Assembly: GCA_903895195.1 (NCBI GenBank)
Contig: CAITSZ010000046.1
Location: forward strand, 1 to 64,000
Length of the DNA: 64,000 nt
Source of the DNA: an uncultured Chlorobiaceae bacterium
GTDB taxonomy: Bacteria > Bacteroidota > Chlorobiia > Chlorobiales > Chlorobiaceae
Reading direction: 5' to 3'
Shown here: one piece after another, positions 19,521 to 27,414 of the stretch
Numbering within the stretch: the stretch's first letter is position 1
How the letters are laid out: each line of letters begins with the position of its first letter
Notes under the pieces: generated by a model
Database searches by the model: none
What the model was told of the DNA's origin: nothing
Seen by the model: only the letters and a program-made list of their open reading frames with translations
Made by a program: the position numbers and the translations under genes

Positions 19521-19820
19521 CTATTGAAAGCGCTTTTCAATTGCCTTGGATGGATGGGCATAACCGCTTGATTGAGGCGAAGAACCTTTGGCTCCCAATG
19601 AGGCGCTGAAGAACGAAGGGCTACCCTCAAAACTCATATCCATCTCGTTTTCAACTATATCACATGAGGGTTGTTGCATCTCTTCGAGTGCACAGCACAA
19701 CAGCTCAGAAAAAAGGAACTCCATGCGTTCAGCACCATCCTCTTTCGCCATCAACTCAGTGCGAAACAGGGAATCACCTTTCATCCTTTCAAGGATTGCT
19801 TCCAGGGGTTCATAAGGCAT
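19521..19820 (-). CDS. Unknown protein with a CsmA/CsmE-type C-terminal tail
   Basis: A 99-residue protein. The first 60 residues are acidic and helical with two adjacent cysteines (LLCCALEEM) and are not CsmA-like; the D-x-x-F helix faintly recalls Nif11-type leaders. The last 23 residues (start KGSSPQSSGYAHPSKAI, ending EKRFQ) closely follow the tail of the CsmE-like protein encoded just upstream (GSSPEASGFAKPTKEVE, then SRFKD) and the tail I recall for CsmA, which is cut off during maturation. The gene begins 17 bp after the CsmE-like stop, so they form one transcript. This suggests that the tail works as a shared sorting or maturation tag. Function is unknown. Confidence 0.75.
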   Translation of the reverse strand: MPYEPLEAILERMKGDSLFRTELMAKEDGAERMEFLFSELLCCALEEMQQPSCDIVENEMDMSFEGSPSFFSASLGAKGSSPQSSGYAHPSKAIEKRFQ

Positions 19821-19837
19821 AACCTGAGCGATTGCTA

Positions 19838-20092
19838 TTAATCCTTGAATCGAGATTCAACTTCCTTGGTAGGCTTGGCGAAGCCTGACGCTTCAGGAGA
19901 AGATCCTCTGAAGGGAGATGAACTGCTGCCGCCGTAAATAAAAGGATAGGCATTAACCAGAAGGCGCTTGGTGCCTTTACCTACATTTTCCAGATAATCG
20001 CCTACTGTCCACCATGTGCCATCAATGTAGGTTTCGACTAATCTTCCGTATGCTTCTCCCCAGTTGGTAAAAACGCCTGATATTTTACTCAT
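19838..20092 (-). CDS. csmE: Chlorosome envelope protein, CsmA/CsmE family
   Basis: An 84-residue protein with the CsmA/CsmE layout: VFTNWGEAYGRLVE helix, a WWTVGDYLENVGKGTKR segment, a Gly/Ser-rich linker and the tail SSPEASGFAKPTKEVESR that is processed in CsmA. CsmA forms the baseplate and carries a histidine (His25) thought to ligate bacteriochlorophyll a. Here the aligned residue is Thr26 (IDGTWWTV against EGHWETV as I recall it). It is therefore unlikely to be CsmA itself and is better called CsmE-like. It is the first gene of a two-gene transcript with the protein that shares its tail. Confidence 0.8.
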   Translation of the reverse strand: MSKISGVFTNWGEAYGRLVETYIDGTWWTVGDYLENVGKGTKRLLVNAYPFIYGGSSSSPFRGSSPEASGFAKPTKEVESRFKD

Positions 20093-20370
20093 GGCCAGTG
20101 GTTTTGTTGTTTACTTACAAGTCTTTAACTAATTTACCAGAAATAACGAGATACAAAAAATTATTTATTGAATAAACGGCCTGTGATTACTCTTTTTTTT
20201 GCTATAAAAGGCCGAAAACATGGTTCTGAAAGTTTGCCTTGACACCAGATTCGCTTTTAACCCTATTCAAAGAGCAGTAATCGACCGCTGCAATCAATAG
20301 GAATAGTTATAAATTTTCTGCATTTCCATTACATAGTTCCATTAACCAAACAATCAAACCAATTACCATT

Positions 20371-20619
20371 ATGGCAGACCTGACAAACAACGAGTTCACC
20401 GTAGCTCTCAACAACGTATTTCAGAGTGTTGGAACACTTGCACAGCAGTTGCTTGACCTGGCTGGTGCACTCATCAATACAGCTGGATCAATTGTTGAGC
20501 CGATCACCAAAGCCGCATGCGGTCTATTTTGTAATTGTACCAGCTCAGCCCCTGCAGCATCAGCTCCGGTTGAAAAGGTATACCTCGGTTCAGCTGCAGC
20601 AGCTGCTCAAAAAAAGTAA
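20371..20619 (+). CDS. Chlorosome envelope protein, CsmB/CsmF family, cysteine-rich (copy 3)
   Basis: An 82-residue paralog of copy 1. The first 45 residues are almost the same (MADLTNNEFTVALNN), followed by IVEPITKAACGLFCNCTSSAP with three cysteines, and then VEKVYLGSAAAAAQKK, so the usual AIAPKK end is changed. The divergence is confined to the C-terminal half. The cysteines could bind a cofactor or form disulfides. The same non-Shine-Dalgarno leader as copy 1 precedes the ATG and a strong terminator follows. Confidence 0.8.
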   Translation: MADLTNNEFTVALNNVFQSVGTLAQQLLDLAGALINTAGSIVEPITKAACGLFCNCTSSAPAASAPVEKVYLGSAAAAAQKK

Positions 20620-20641
20620 GCTCCTGAAGCATTCAAAAAAA

Positions 20642-20679
20642 AAGCACCTTATACTTTTCATGGTATAAGGTGCTTTTTT
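20642..20679 (+). terminator. Rho-independent terminator after CsmB/F copy 3
   Basis: AAGCACCTTATAC (20642-20654) pairs perfectly with GTATAAGGTGCTT (20663-20675), followed by six T. Confidence 0.9.
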
Positions 20680-20714
20680 CATTTTCACCAGTCAACATTC
20701 TTGTCGCACCTTCA

Positions 20715-20747
20715 TTTGTCATCCTGAACCGAAGGTGAAGGATCTCA
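20715..20747. repeat. Dispersed intergenic repeat (GTCATCCTGA type)
   Basis: TTTGTCATCCTGAACCGAAG followed by GTGAAGGATCTCA is a member of the palindromic GTCATCCTGA...GAAGGATC repeats scattered in many bacterial genomes. A degraded relative (GTCATCCCGAATGC) is at about 27291-27305. Confidence 0.5.
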
Positions 20748-20937
20748 AAATATTCAGAATATTTTAACAGTTTCGTATGCCCTTAATCAAAGCTAAACGT
20801 CAAATTGATAACGCTTAAAGAGCCAAAGTGCTCTTAGCTCGGCCAGATTAAACAAGCGCAGTAAAGTCCATATCTCGGGTAAAAAATATTTTTGTACATC
20901 TTTTGTTTTATGCAACAATTAAGGTACAACTATAAAA

Positions 20938-21135
20938 TTGCATAAAATGATTGCGCGTCATCTCATGTCTACTCTGCGGCTTAGGGCTGCACAATATCCT
21001 GTTATAACTCTTACCGGTCCAAGGCAATCAGGTAAAACTACTCTCTGCAGAACAGCGTTTCCTGAAAAACCATACAGCAATTTGGAGCGGATGGTGGTCA
21101 TGAACAACAAAAACGGAGCAACGCCGAGGTTGTGA
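20938..21135 (+). pseudogene. N-terminal fragment of an AAA_14/DUF4143-type ATPase
   Basis: 65 residues with ITLTGPRQSGKTTLCRTAFPEKPY, the Walker A start of the AAA ATPases that normally carry a DUF4143 domain and run to about 400 residues. After YSNLERM the sequence departs from the family (VVMNNKNGATPRL) and stops. This is a truncated remnant. The following sequence to 21204, which includes TGTTGCATAAATC, may be the scar of a lost mobile element. Confidence 0.6.
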
Positions 21136-21204
21136 GTTATCTCCACGCCGGTAGAACACGAGTCAGCGACGATATAATCGACAGTGTTGCATAAATCTAT
21201 CGTT

Positions 21205-21239
21205 CGTCAGCGGTCAAAACCGCGCTGATGGTTTTTTTT
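21205..21239 (+). terminator. Hairpin with T-run downstream of the ATPase remnant
   Basis: A TCAGCGGT-CAAA-ACCGCGCTGA stem (one bulge) is followed by eight T on the plus strand. It looks like an intrinsic terminator left behind by the gene that was disrupted here. Confidence 0.55.
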
Positions 21240-21272
21240 ACAAAGATAGAGCAATATAGGGAGCGTTCATAC

Positions 21273-21839
21273 TCACGGCTTTATGTCCGAAGCGAGCTTC
21301 ATTCGTACTATTCTGGTGGGATTGGACACAGCGCCGTTGTTGTATTGCGAGCCGGCCTTGATCTTGTCCACAAATTCCATTCCGGAGACAACACGTCCCC
21401 ATACGGTGTACTGCCCGTCGAGAAATGGCGATGGGGCGAAGCAGATGAAAAACTGGCTGTCGGCACTGTTGGGATCAGAGGCTCGAGCCATTGAGACGGT
21501 GCCGCGGAGATGCTGCTCGCGTGAAAATTCAGCTTTAAGCTGTTGGCCGGAACCGCCGGAGCCGTTGCCTTGCGGATCGCCGGTCTGGGCCATAAATCCA
21601 GGGATAACGCGGTGGAAGGGGAGTCCGTCATAAAAACCCTTGCGGGTCAACTCTTTGATGCGTAAGACGTGCCGAGGGGCTGTTTTTGGAAGCATCTGTA
21701 TGACGACCCGCCCTGATGGGAGATCGAGATAGAGAGTGTTTTCGGGATCGGGTGCCGGTGCGGCAGAAAGGGACAAGGGCAGTGAAGCGGCCAAAAGCCC
21801 CAAAAAGATGGCAAGAATTCGAAATGGTTTGATCAACAT
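21273..21839 (-). CDS. Exported cyclophilin-type peptidyl-prolyl isomerase
   Basis: A 188-residue cyclophilin with a signal peptide (MLIKPFRILAIFLGLLAASL onward). The catalytic region FYDGLPFHRVIPGFMAQTGD and the SADSQFFICF motif are intact, so it should catalyse proline isomerisation in the periplasm. I place the start at the ATG at 21839 because it opens the signal peptide; the frame extends 16 codons further. It lies downstream of the metal permease gene on the same strand after a gap of about 95 bp. Confidence 0.93.
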   Translation of the reverse strand: MLIKPFRILAIFLGLLAASLPLSLSAAPAPDPENTLYLDLPSGRVVIQMLPKTAPRHVLRIKELTRKGFYDGLPFHRVIPGFMAQTGDPQGNGSGGSGQQLKAEFSREQHLRGTVSMARASDPNSADSQFFICFAPSPFLDGQYTVWGRVVSGMEFVDKIKAGSQYNNGAVSNPTRIVRMKLASDIKP

Positions 21840-21933
21840 TGGTTGCCGGTTACGTTTTTGATGAAAACTGTTTTCGAATAATAGCAAGAATGAAGTAAGA
21901 TAGCAATTGTAAACAGACTTTTTTCCTCCAGAC

Positions 21934-23016
21934 TTAATGCGTATGAGCTTTCACCGGCAGCATAGCCTTCACTACCAGCACCACCAAAACAATTGCCGAA
22001 GCGATGGATAACGGACCGCCTTCCTCGTGTGCGGATGCAGATAGCCAGCTGGTGATGCCGATACCAAGAGAGGCATAAAGCGCATTTACCCCGATGCCGG
22101 CAAGAAACGACATTACAACGATTACCGCAACATAGACGACGGTGGCGCGTCTGCCGATCAATTTGGCAATAACGGTTATAGCCGCAGCATTGGTTGCCGG
22201 CCCGGCAAGCAGGAACACCAGGGCTGCACCCGGCGAAATGCCTTTCAAGGCAAGCGCGGCCGCAATTGGAGTCGATGCAGTAGCACACACATAGAGCGGC
22301 ACTGAAATGGCCAGCATGAGCAGCATGGCAAGATATTCGTTCGATAGATATCGGCTCACAATTTCAGGAGAGAGAAAGACGGAAATCAAGCCTGAAAGCA
22401 CTATTCCAAAAAAAAGCCATCCGCCGATATCCTTCAGCAGATCTCCAAAAGCGAAGCGCATCCCGTTTTTAAATTTATTGCTGAGTCCAACAGGCTCAAG
22501 CTCCTTATGGCTGCAGCAGCAGCTGGACGAGCATGTATCCGCATTTTCATTCGCTGAATTTTGTACGGCATCAGGGATTTCTGTTCCTGAATATTTTTCA
22601 GTAAAAGCCACAGCAATGCCTGCAGCCACAGCAGTAAAAAACGCGACAACCGGCCGTATGACGGTCATAAGAGGATCAAGCAGGGCATAGGATACTGCAA
22701 TGGAATCTACACCGGTTTCGGGTGTCGATATGAGAAACGAAGTGACGGCGCCTTTTCCCGCACCTTGCTTCTTCAGCCCTGCAGCCGCTGGCAGAACCCC
22801 GCAACTGCAGAGGGGAATGGGTATGCCCATTGCCGCCGCCTTGAATATGGATGCCGTGCTGCCTCCACCGAGATGGCGGGCAACAAAATCGTCCGGAAGA
22901 AAAGCCTTAAGAAGACCGGCAACAAAAAAGCCGAGCAGCACAAAAGGGGCTGATTCCAGAAGCACATTCCACGAAGCCAGAAGTACAGAAATAAATGAAT
23001 CGATAATGGTATTCAT
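21934..23016 (-). CDS. Permease of the SO_0444/DUF318 family, probable metal efflux
   Basis: A 360-residue membrane protein with about ten hydrophobic segments in two halves. The first half has the conserved GIPIPLCSCGVLPAAAGLKKQGA and the second PLYVCATASTPIAAALALKG. Between them lies a cytoplasmic loop with a cysteine/histidine cluster (DTCSSSCCCSHKEL), a likely metal-binding loop. The family is linked with Cu/Zn or arsenic efflux. An ArsR/SmtB regulator gene is immediately upstream, with operator-like sites before both genes, so the likely job is metal-induced export. Confidence 0.85.
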   Translation of the reverse strand: MNTIIDSFISVLLASWNVLLESAPFVLLGFFVAGLLKAFLPDDFVARHLGGGSTASIFKAAAMGIPIPLCSCGVLPAAAGLKKQGAGKGAVTSFLISTPETGVDSIAVSYALLDPLMTVIRPVVAFFTAVAAGIAVAFTEKYSGTEIPDAVQNSANENADTCSSSCCCSHKELEPVGLSNKFKNGMRFAFGDLLKDIGGWLFFGIVLSGLISVFLSPEIVSRYLSNEYLAMLLMLAISVPLYVCATASTPIAAALALKGISPGAALVFLLAGPATNAAAITVIAKLIGRRATVVYVAVIVVMSFLAGIGVNALYASLGIGITSWLSASAHEEGGPLSIASAIVLVVLVVKAMLPVKAHTH

Positions 23017-23046
23017 AAAAGAGGCTTTACCTTATTACGCATTTTC

Positions 23047-23066
23047 ATATGATAATATGTTCATAT
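23047..23066. promoter_or_regulatory. ArsR/SmtB-type operator before the permease
   Basis: ATATGA-N8-TCATAT, 31 bp upstream of the permease start. The same arms and spacing recur at 23469-23488 before the regulator gene. Confidence 0.65.
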
Positions 23067-23086
23067 ATAAAACAAAAAAAAGAGAG

Positions 23087-23455
23087 CTATCTTTTCAGTT
23101 CACTGACATGCTCTGAACCCATGCGTACAAGGCCTGATATATGCTCATCGTCCAGACTGTACAGCACATTTTTCCCCTGCTTTCTTGATTTTACGATCCT
23201 TGCGTCACGCAGCACCCTGAGCTGATGTGACACAGCTGACTGGTTCATGCCAAGCAGGGCAGTCAGGTCGCACACGCAGAGTTCAGAGCGGTAGAGCGCA
23301 TCGAGTATCCTTATTCTCGTATTGTCGCCCAGCACCTTGAAAAGTTGCGCAAGCTCATCAGCCGGAACACTGCCAAGCATATCACGCCGAACCGATTCTA
23401 CCACCTCAGGATGAAAACACTGCTCCTGACAACTCTCCTCAATATGTTCCTGCAT
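23087..23455 (-). CDS. ArsR/SmtB-family metal-sensing repressor
   Basis: A 122-residue winged-helix repressor. The DNA-reading helix region MNQSAVSHQLRVLRDARIV is intact. Two metal sites are visible: the alpha3 motif ELCVCDL with N-terminal cysteines and histidine (ESCQEQCFHPE), and an exact SmtB-type alpha5 spacing of D-x-H...H-x2-E in DEHISGLVRMGSEHVSE. This pattern is typical of SmtB, ZiaR and CadC zinc/cadmium/lead sensors. It should release DNA and allow permease expression when metal is bound. It precedes the permease gene by 70 bp. Confidence 0.92.
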   Translation of the reverse strand: MQEHIEESCQEQCFHPEVVESVRRDMLGSVPADELAQLFKVLGDNTRIRILDALYRSELCVCDLTALLGMNQSAVSHQLRVLRDARIVKSRKQGKNVLYSLDDEHISGLVRMGSEHVSELKR

Positions 23456-23468
23456 GTTTTCTCTGCTT

Positions 23469-23488
23469 ATATGAACTGTTGGTCATAT
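23469..23488. promoter_or_regulatory. ArsR/SmtB-type operator before the regulator gene
   Basis: ATATGA-N8-TCATAT, 14 bp upstream of the regulator start codon. It has the same geometry as the site at 23047, which fits autoregulation. Confidence 0.65.
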
Positions 23489-23516
23489 GATACTGAATTA
23501 CAAATAGATCTCAAAT

Positions 23517-23582
23517 TATTTCCTTCCCCTTCCCCTTCCCATTCAAGGAGGGTGTGTTCGGGTGTTTCGCTCCCTGAATTTT
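23517..23582. repeat. Pyrimidine tandem tract and imperfect hairpin
   Basis: A CCCTTCC-type tandem tract (about 23522-23540) is followed by TTCAAGGAG (23543-23551) and its near inverse CTCCCTGAA (23571-23579, one mismatch). This looks like an intergenic repeat or stem-loop of unknown role between the regulator and the next kinase. Confidence 0.4.
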
Positions 23583-23697
23583 AAGGCAATTATAGGCTTA
23601 ATTAATGAATTCCTTAAGAATTCATAAAGTAAATTTACACTCATTAAATGTAGATATCTCTACCTGATATCTTACAGTGTATCATTCAGGAAGCACA

Positions 23698-25140
23698 ATG
23701 TTGCCTAACAAAAACAGAACGAGTTCATCTATGCTGAAAACTAAATCCCCATGGAAAAGATTTCTGGTGATGAATTTACGGAACCGAATTGCCTTTAATT
23801 ACACCTTTGCAACAGCATTATTAATCGCATTGGTCTTTACTGTAACCTACCTTATTGTTGAAAACGTTGTCTATAGGCAGTTTGATGAAACAATTAAGAA
23901 TGAAGTTTCAGAAGTGCTTTCGAAAGCCCATATCAATACCAATGATTTCCAGGGGTTTGAAAGCTTTCACGATCTTGACAACAAGGAAAGCATAGATACG
24001 GAATTTATTCAGTTGGTAAGCCGTACCGGGGAAGTGGTAAAAAAATCATCGACACTATCCTGGTGTGCACTGGCTTTTGATCCCAGCCATTCGGGTAAAG
24101 ATTACTTCAATAACAGTTTTTCAGAGTCAATAGTGCGTCAGGCACAAATTCCTCTGCTCAATAAGAGTGGTGTTATCGAAGGTTACCTGATTGTAGCTGT
24201 TCCCCTCAAAAACGCAATTATTGTTTTGCAGGATCTGCGGAACGTTTTTCTTTTTTCTTTCCCCTGTATTATTGTTACGCTTTTTGTTTTAACCATCATG
24301 ATTGCTGGTAAAAGCATAAGTCCTATTAAAGAGGTTATTGCTACTGCTGAAAGAATCACACAGCAAAATCTCCATCAAAGGATAGGTCTGCCATATCACC
24401 GAGATGAATTATACCGTCTCTCTGCAACCATCAATGACCTGCTGGACAGACTTCAGGAAGCTTTTCACCGTGAAAAACAGTTTACTTCCGATGCTTCTCA
24501 TGAACTTAAAACACCCCTTGCCACAGTAAAGGGCACTCTTGAGGTATTGATTCGTAAACCAAGGGAGAAAGAGCACTACGAAACAAAAATTCAGTTCTGC
24601 CTTATGGAATTGAACCGCATGGCCAAACTGATTGATCAGCTCCTGATGCTTGCCAGATATGAAAGCAGCAGGATCAAGCCTAATATTGAATCCGTGGCGC
24701 TTGTGCCTCATCTTGAAGAAGTCATTCTGAAAATGATGCCCTTTGCAATTGAAAAAGAGATTTCAATCAAAATGGATCATAATGATCCTGTATCTGTTCC
24801 AGCAGATACAGCCTTTCTTGAACTGATTTTGGTCAACATTCTCTCTAATGCAATCAAGTACTCCCGGAACGCTTCTACTATTACTATTGCTGTAGAACGT
24901 AAAGCCAAGACTATAGTCTGTAGTATTGCCGATCAAGGGATAGGTATCCCTGAAGAAAATATTACTACGGTTTTTGAAAGGTTTTATCGGGTTGATACCT
25001 CAAGAAATTCGAGTACCGGTGGTTTTGGATTGGGTTTGTCTATTGTCAAAAAACTGGCAGATCTTCAGAATATCAAAGTATCTCTGAAAAGCGAACCCAA
25101 CATTGGTACAACATTTTTCCTGATTTTCCCTTCAACATGA
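23698..25140 (+). CDS. Membrane sensor histidine kinase (HAMP, orphan)
   Basis: A 480-residue kinase with an N-terminal transmembrane helix, an extracytoplasmic domain of about 150 residues, a second helix near residues 185-210, a HAMP domain and a HisKA/HATPase transmitter. The phospho-acceptor is in FTSDASHELKTPLATVKG, and the G1/G2 boxes (DQGIGIPEEN, GGFGLGLSIV) are present, as in CusS/QseC-like kinases. I chose the ATG at 23698 because AGGAAG lies five bases upstream; a GTG at 23677 would add seven residues. No response regulator gene is adjacent, so its partner is elsewhere. Confidence 0.9.
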   Translation: MLPNKNRTSSSMLKTKSPWKRFLVMNLRNRIAFNYTFATALLIALVFTVTYLIVENVVYRQFDETIKNEVSEVLSKAHINTNDFQGFESFHDLDNKESIDTEFIQLVSRTGEVVKKSSTLSWCALAFDPSHSGKDYFNNSFSESIVRQAQIPLLNKSGVIEGYLIVAVPLKNAIIVLQDLRNVFLFSFPCIIVTLFVLTIMIAGKSISPIKEVIATAERITQQNLHQRIGLPYHRDELYRLSATINDLLDRLQEAFHREKQFTSDASHELKTPLATVKGTLEVLIRKPREKEHYETKIQFCLMELNRMAKLIDQLLMLARYESSRIKPNIESVALVPHLEEVILKMMPFAIEKEISIKMDHNDPVSVPADTAFLELILVNILSNAIKYSRNASTITIAVERKAKTIVCSIADQGIGIPEENITTVFERFYRVDTSRNSSTGGFGLGLSIVKKLADLQNIKVSLKSEPNIGTTFFLIFPST

Positions 25141-25399
25141 TCTACTCCCCCTTTCATCGACTCCAAAAAAATAATAGTTCGTGTGACGGTAATGCACATT
25201 GTTGCGTTGGCTATTCTTCAATTTATCGCTAAATATCAATAGAGCTTTTGAACACTTCCAGTCAATAAATAAAGGGAGAAAGGTTCATTGGAAAGCGCAC
25301 GTTAAGAGTGCCTTGGCTATGCAACCGATGCCGACCTGCTCGAACGAAACAAACCTGATCCTGAGTTTGAATCAGCAATAAAACAGCACAAACAATACC
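25141..25399. other. Intergenic region, no gene recognised
   Basis: About 260 bp with only short frames. I see no RNA gene or clear operator. Confidence 0.4.
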
Positions 25400-25921
25400 A
25401 TGATTGAACTCTTACGCAAACGCCGCAGTATAAGGAAATTCACCGACGAAAAAATATCCCCTGAAACAATTGCCTTACTATCAGAAGCAGCTCTCAGGTC
25501 ACCCTCTTCAAAAGGGAGTAATCCTTGGGTTTTCATTCTGGTGGATGACCCGCTACTGCTTGAGAAGCTTTCAGCAGTTAAACAGTCTGGATCGGGATTT
25601 CTGAAAAACGCTCCATTGGCCGTAGTTGTTTGTGCCGACAGCAGCTCTTCAGATGTATGGATTGAGGATTCTTCAATTGCGGCGATCATTATCCAGCTTG
25701 AAGCGGAATCATTGGGACTGGGCAGTTGCTGGATTCAAATCCGGAACCGCTCACACGATGACGGAAAAACTGCTGAGGCCCATATTCAGGAACTGCTTGG
25801 TATGCCTGAACATTTGAAAATTACCTCAATAGTAGCCATCGGACATCCGGTTGAATTGAAACCACCTGTCCCGGCTGAAAAGCTGTTGCATGAGAGAATA
25901 AAATATAACCGATGGGATTGA
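25400..25921 (+). CDS. Nitroreductase-family protein
   Basis: A 173-residue FMN-dependent nitroreductase fold. RKRRSIRKFTDEKIS at the start binds the FMN phosphate, LRSPSSKGSNPWVFILV follows, and LGLGSCWIQIRNR is the usual mid-protein motif. The substrate is unknown. It ends 2 bp before a dispersed repeat and precedes the BciB-like gene on the same strand. Confidence 0.85.
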   Translation: MIELLRKRRSIRKFTDEKISPETIALLSEAALRSPSSKGSNPWVFILVDDPLLLEKLSAVKQSGSGFLKNAPLAVVVCADSSSSDVWIEDSSIAAIIIQLEAESLGLGSCWIQIRNRSHDDGKTAEAHIQELLGMPEHLKITSIVAIGHPVELKPPVPAEKLLHERIKYNRWD

Positions 25922-25922
25922 A

Positions 25923-25965
25923 GGCAGTGGGCAGTTGGCAGTGGGCAATTGGCAGTTGGCAGGAA
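25923..25965. repeat. GGCAGT-type intergenic repeat
   Basis: Tandem GGCAGTGGGCAGTTGGCAGT-like units directly after the nitroreductase stop. Related to the copies at 2891-2962 and 27248-27405. Confidence 0.7.
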
Positions 25966-26034
25966 GACGGATATCTCATTGCATATCGGGATGACAGTGT
26001 TCGGTAGTGGGTTGGGAGGAATTTTACTTTTAAC

Positions 26035-27246
26035 ATGATGAAGCAGATAGAAAAAGGGCTTTGCAGTTCATGCGGGCTTTGTTCAGTTAAGAGTTGGCCA
26101 GTTGAAGAAAGTCTGCAGAGCTGTGTGTTTGCAAACGGCTGGCTCGGTGAACGGGAGAAAAAGCTTTTTGGTCGCCAGAGAAGCCTTGAAGACCCGGTGG
26201 AGATGCGATTCGGTATTGTTGCTGAGCGCTTTACAGCCCAGCTGAAACATCAGGTTTCGGGGGCGCAGTGGAGTGGCATTATTACCCGCATGGCCATGAG
26301 GGCTCTGGAAGAGAAGCTGGTTGAAGGAGTCGTTTCGCTGCATCGCTCCTCTGATCATCATTTTTTCTCTGTTCCCGTATTTGCTGAAACCATTGAAGAA
26401 GTCTATGCTGCCAGAGGCAATAAGCCGGTTCTCTCGCCGGTTCTGCAGTCACTCGAGAATGCTTATAAGCTCGGGAAGAAAAAAATTCTTGTTATCGGAG
26501 CTGCATGCCACCTGCATACACTGAGGGATTTTCAGGAGCGCTTTGCTCACCTCAGGGATATGGAGATCCTTACCATCGGCATCCCTTGCGTGGACAATGT
26601 TGCGCGTTCAAAATGGCCGTGGATCCTTGAGCGAATGAGCGGGTCGCCAGGTAGTGCCCGACATATGGAGTTTATGCAGGATTTCAGGATACACATCCGC
26701 CACGATAATGGCAGAGTGGAAAAAATTCCTTTTTTCAGTCTTCCTGAAGAGCTTTCCGACCCGGGTATTTTTCCCCCTGCATGCATGAGCTGCTTTGACT
26801 ATCTCAACAGCCTTGCGGACATCACCGTTGGCTATATCGGTGCTGAACTGCTACCTGGAGAGAACAGGCAATGGGTATTGGTGAGAACTGAAACAGGTAA
26901 AAAACTGCTGAAATTGATTGAACATGAGCTGGATCGTTTTCCTGAAACGGGCAGATGGGAGTGCCATTCATTTGTCAAGAGCACTTCGCAACGCATCATC
27001 GAGAGCATGAGGGATGTGAACAAGCAGTTTTCGGCAAAAAGAAAAATACCCTTTCTGATAGGCCACATGCTTGCCGGAGTGCTTGGCATGATTGGCCCGA
27101 AAGGAATAGGGTTTGCTCATTATTCAGTTGATTTTCATCTTATCCGGCACTACTATTTTGTAAAATACCGCTATCCCGACCAGCTCGAAAAACTCGTCCC
27201 CCGTCATGTTCCTGTTATTCTTGCAGAGTACGGCCTCCCGCTTTGA
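26035..27246 (+). CDS. bciB: BciB/HCAR-type ferredoxin-dependent (bacterio)chlorophyllide reductase
   Basis: A 403-residue member of the F420-hydrogenase beta-subunit-like family. N-terminal cysteines [10 protein letters not shown] (10, 13, 16) start the Fe-S cluster set. Later Cys motifs include [21 protein letters not shown] and [12 protein letters not shown]. The C-terminal [18 protein letters not shown] is, as I recall it, typical of the cyanobacterial/green sulfur 8-vinyl reductase BciB (Slr1923 type). The plant 7-hydroxymethyl chlorophyll a reductase (HCAR) belongs to the same family, so the substrate position (C8 vinyl or C7 hydroxymethyl) cannot be fixed from sequence alone. It converges with a NYC1/NOL-like SDR gene. 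Start: ATG at 26035 or 26038. Confidence 0.78.
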   Translation: MMKQIEKGLCSSCGLCSVKSWPVEESLQSCVFANGWLGEREKKLFGRQRSLEDPVEMRFGIVAERFTAQLKHQVSGAQWSGIITRMAMRALEEKLVEGVVSLHRSSDHHFFSVPVFAETIEEVYAARGNKPVLSPVLQSLENAYKLGKKKILVIGAACHLHTLRDFQERFAHLRDMEILTIGIPCVDNVARSKWPWILERMSGSPGSARHMEFMQDFRIHIRHDNGRVEKIPFFSLPEELSDPGIFPPACMSCFDYLNSLADITVGYIGAELLPGENRQWVLVRTETGKKLLKLIEHELDRFPETGRWECHSFVKSTSQRIIESMRDVNKQFSAKRKIPFLIGHMLAGVLGMIGPKGIGFAHYSVDFHLIRHYYFVKYRYPDQLEKLVPRHVPVILAEYGLPL

Positions 27247-27247
27247 A

Positions 27248-27405
27248 AAGTTGGCAGTGGGCAGTTGGCAGTCAACTCCCTGTTTCCTCAAGTCATCCCG
27301 AATGCAATAAGCGATCTATCTTCTCCCAACACTCACCACTGCCAACTGCCAACTTCTTTCTTAACTCAGCACTCAGCACTCGCAACTCAGCACTCTCTTC
27401 CTCCC
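27248..27405. repeat. Composite GGCAGT / ACTCAGCACT repeat forming an inverted pair
   Basis: TTGGCAGTGGGCAGTTGGCAG at the left end is inverted near 27338-27354 (CACTGCCAACTGCCAAC), and ACTCAGCACTCAGCACT units follow. A GTCATCCCGA element lies inside. The block fills the whole gap between the two convergent reductase genes and may act as a transcript end. Confidence 0.65.
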
Positions 27406-27414
27406 TGCCCACTC

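Noticed and set aside
23698-25140. Two-component partner for the ArsR-regulated permease
   Set aside because: Opposite strand, no response regulator gene, and operators for the permease already explain its control.
25923-25965. CRISPR-like repeat array
   Set aside because: Units are short contiguous tandem repeats without regular unique spacers and without cas genes.
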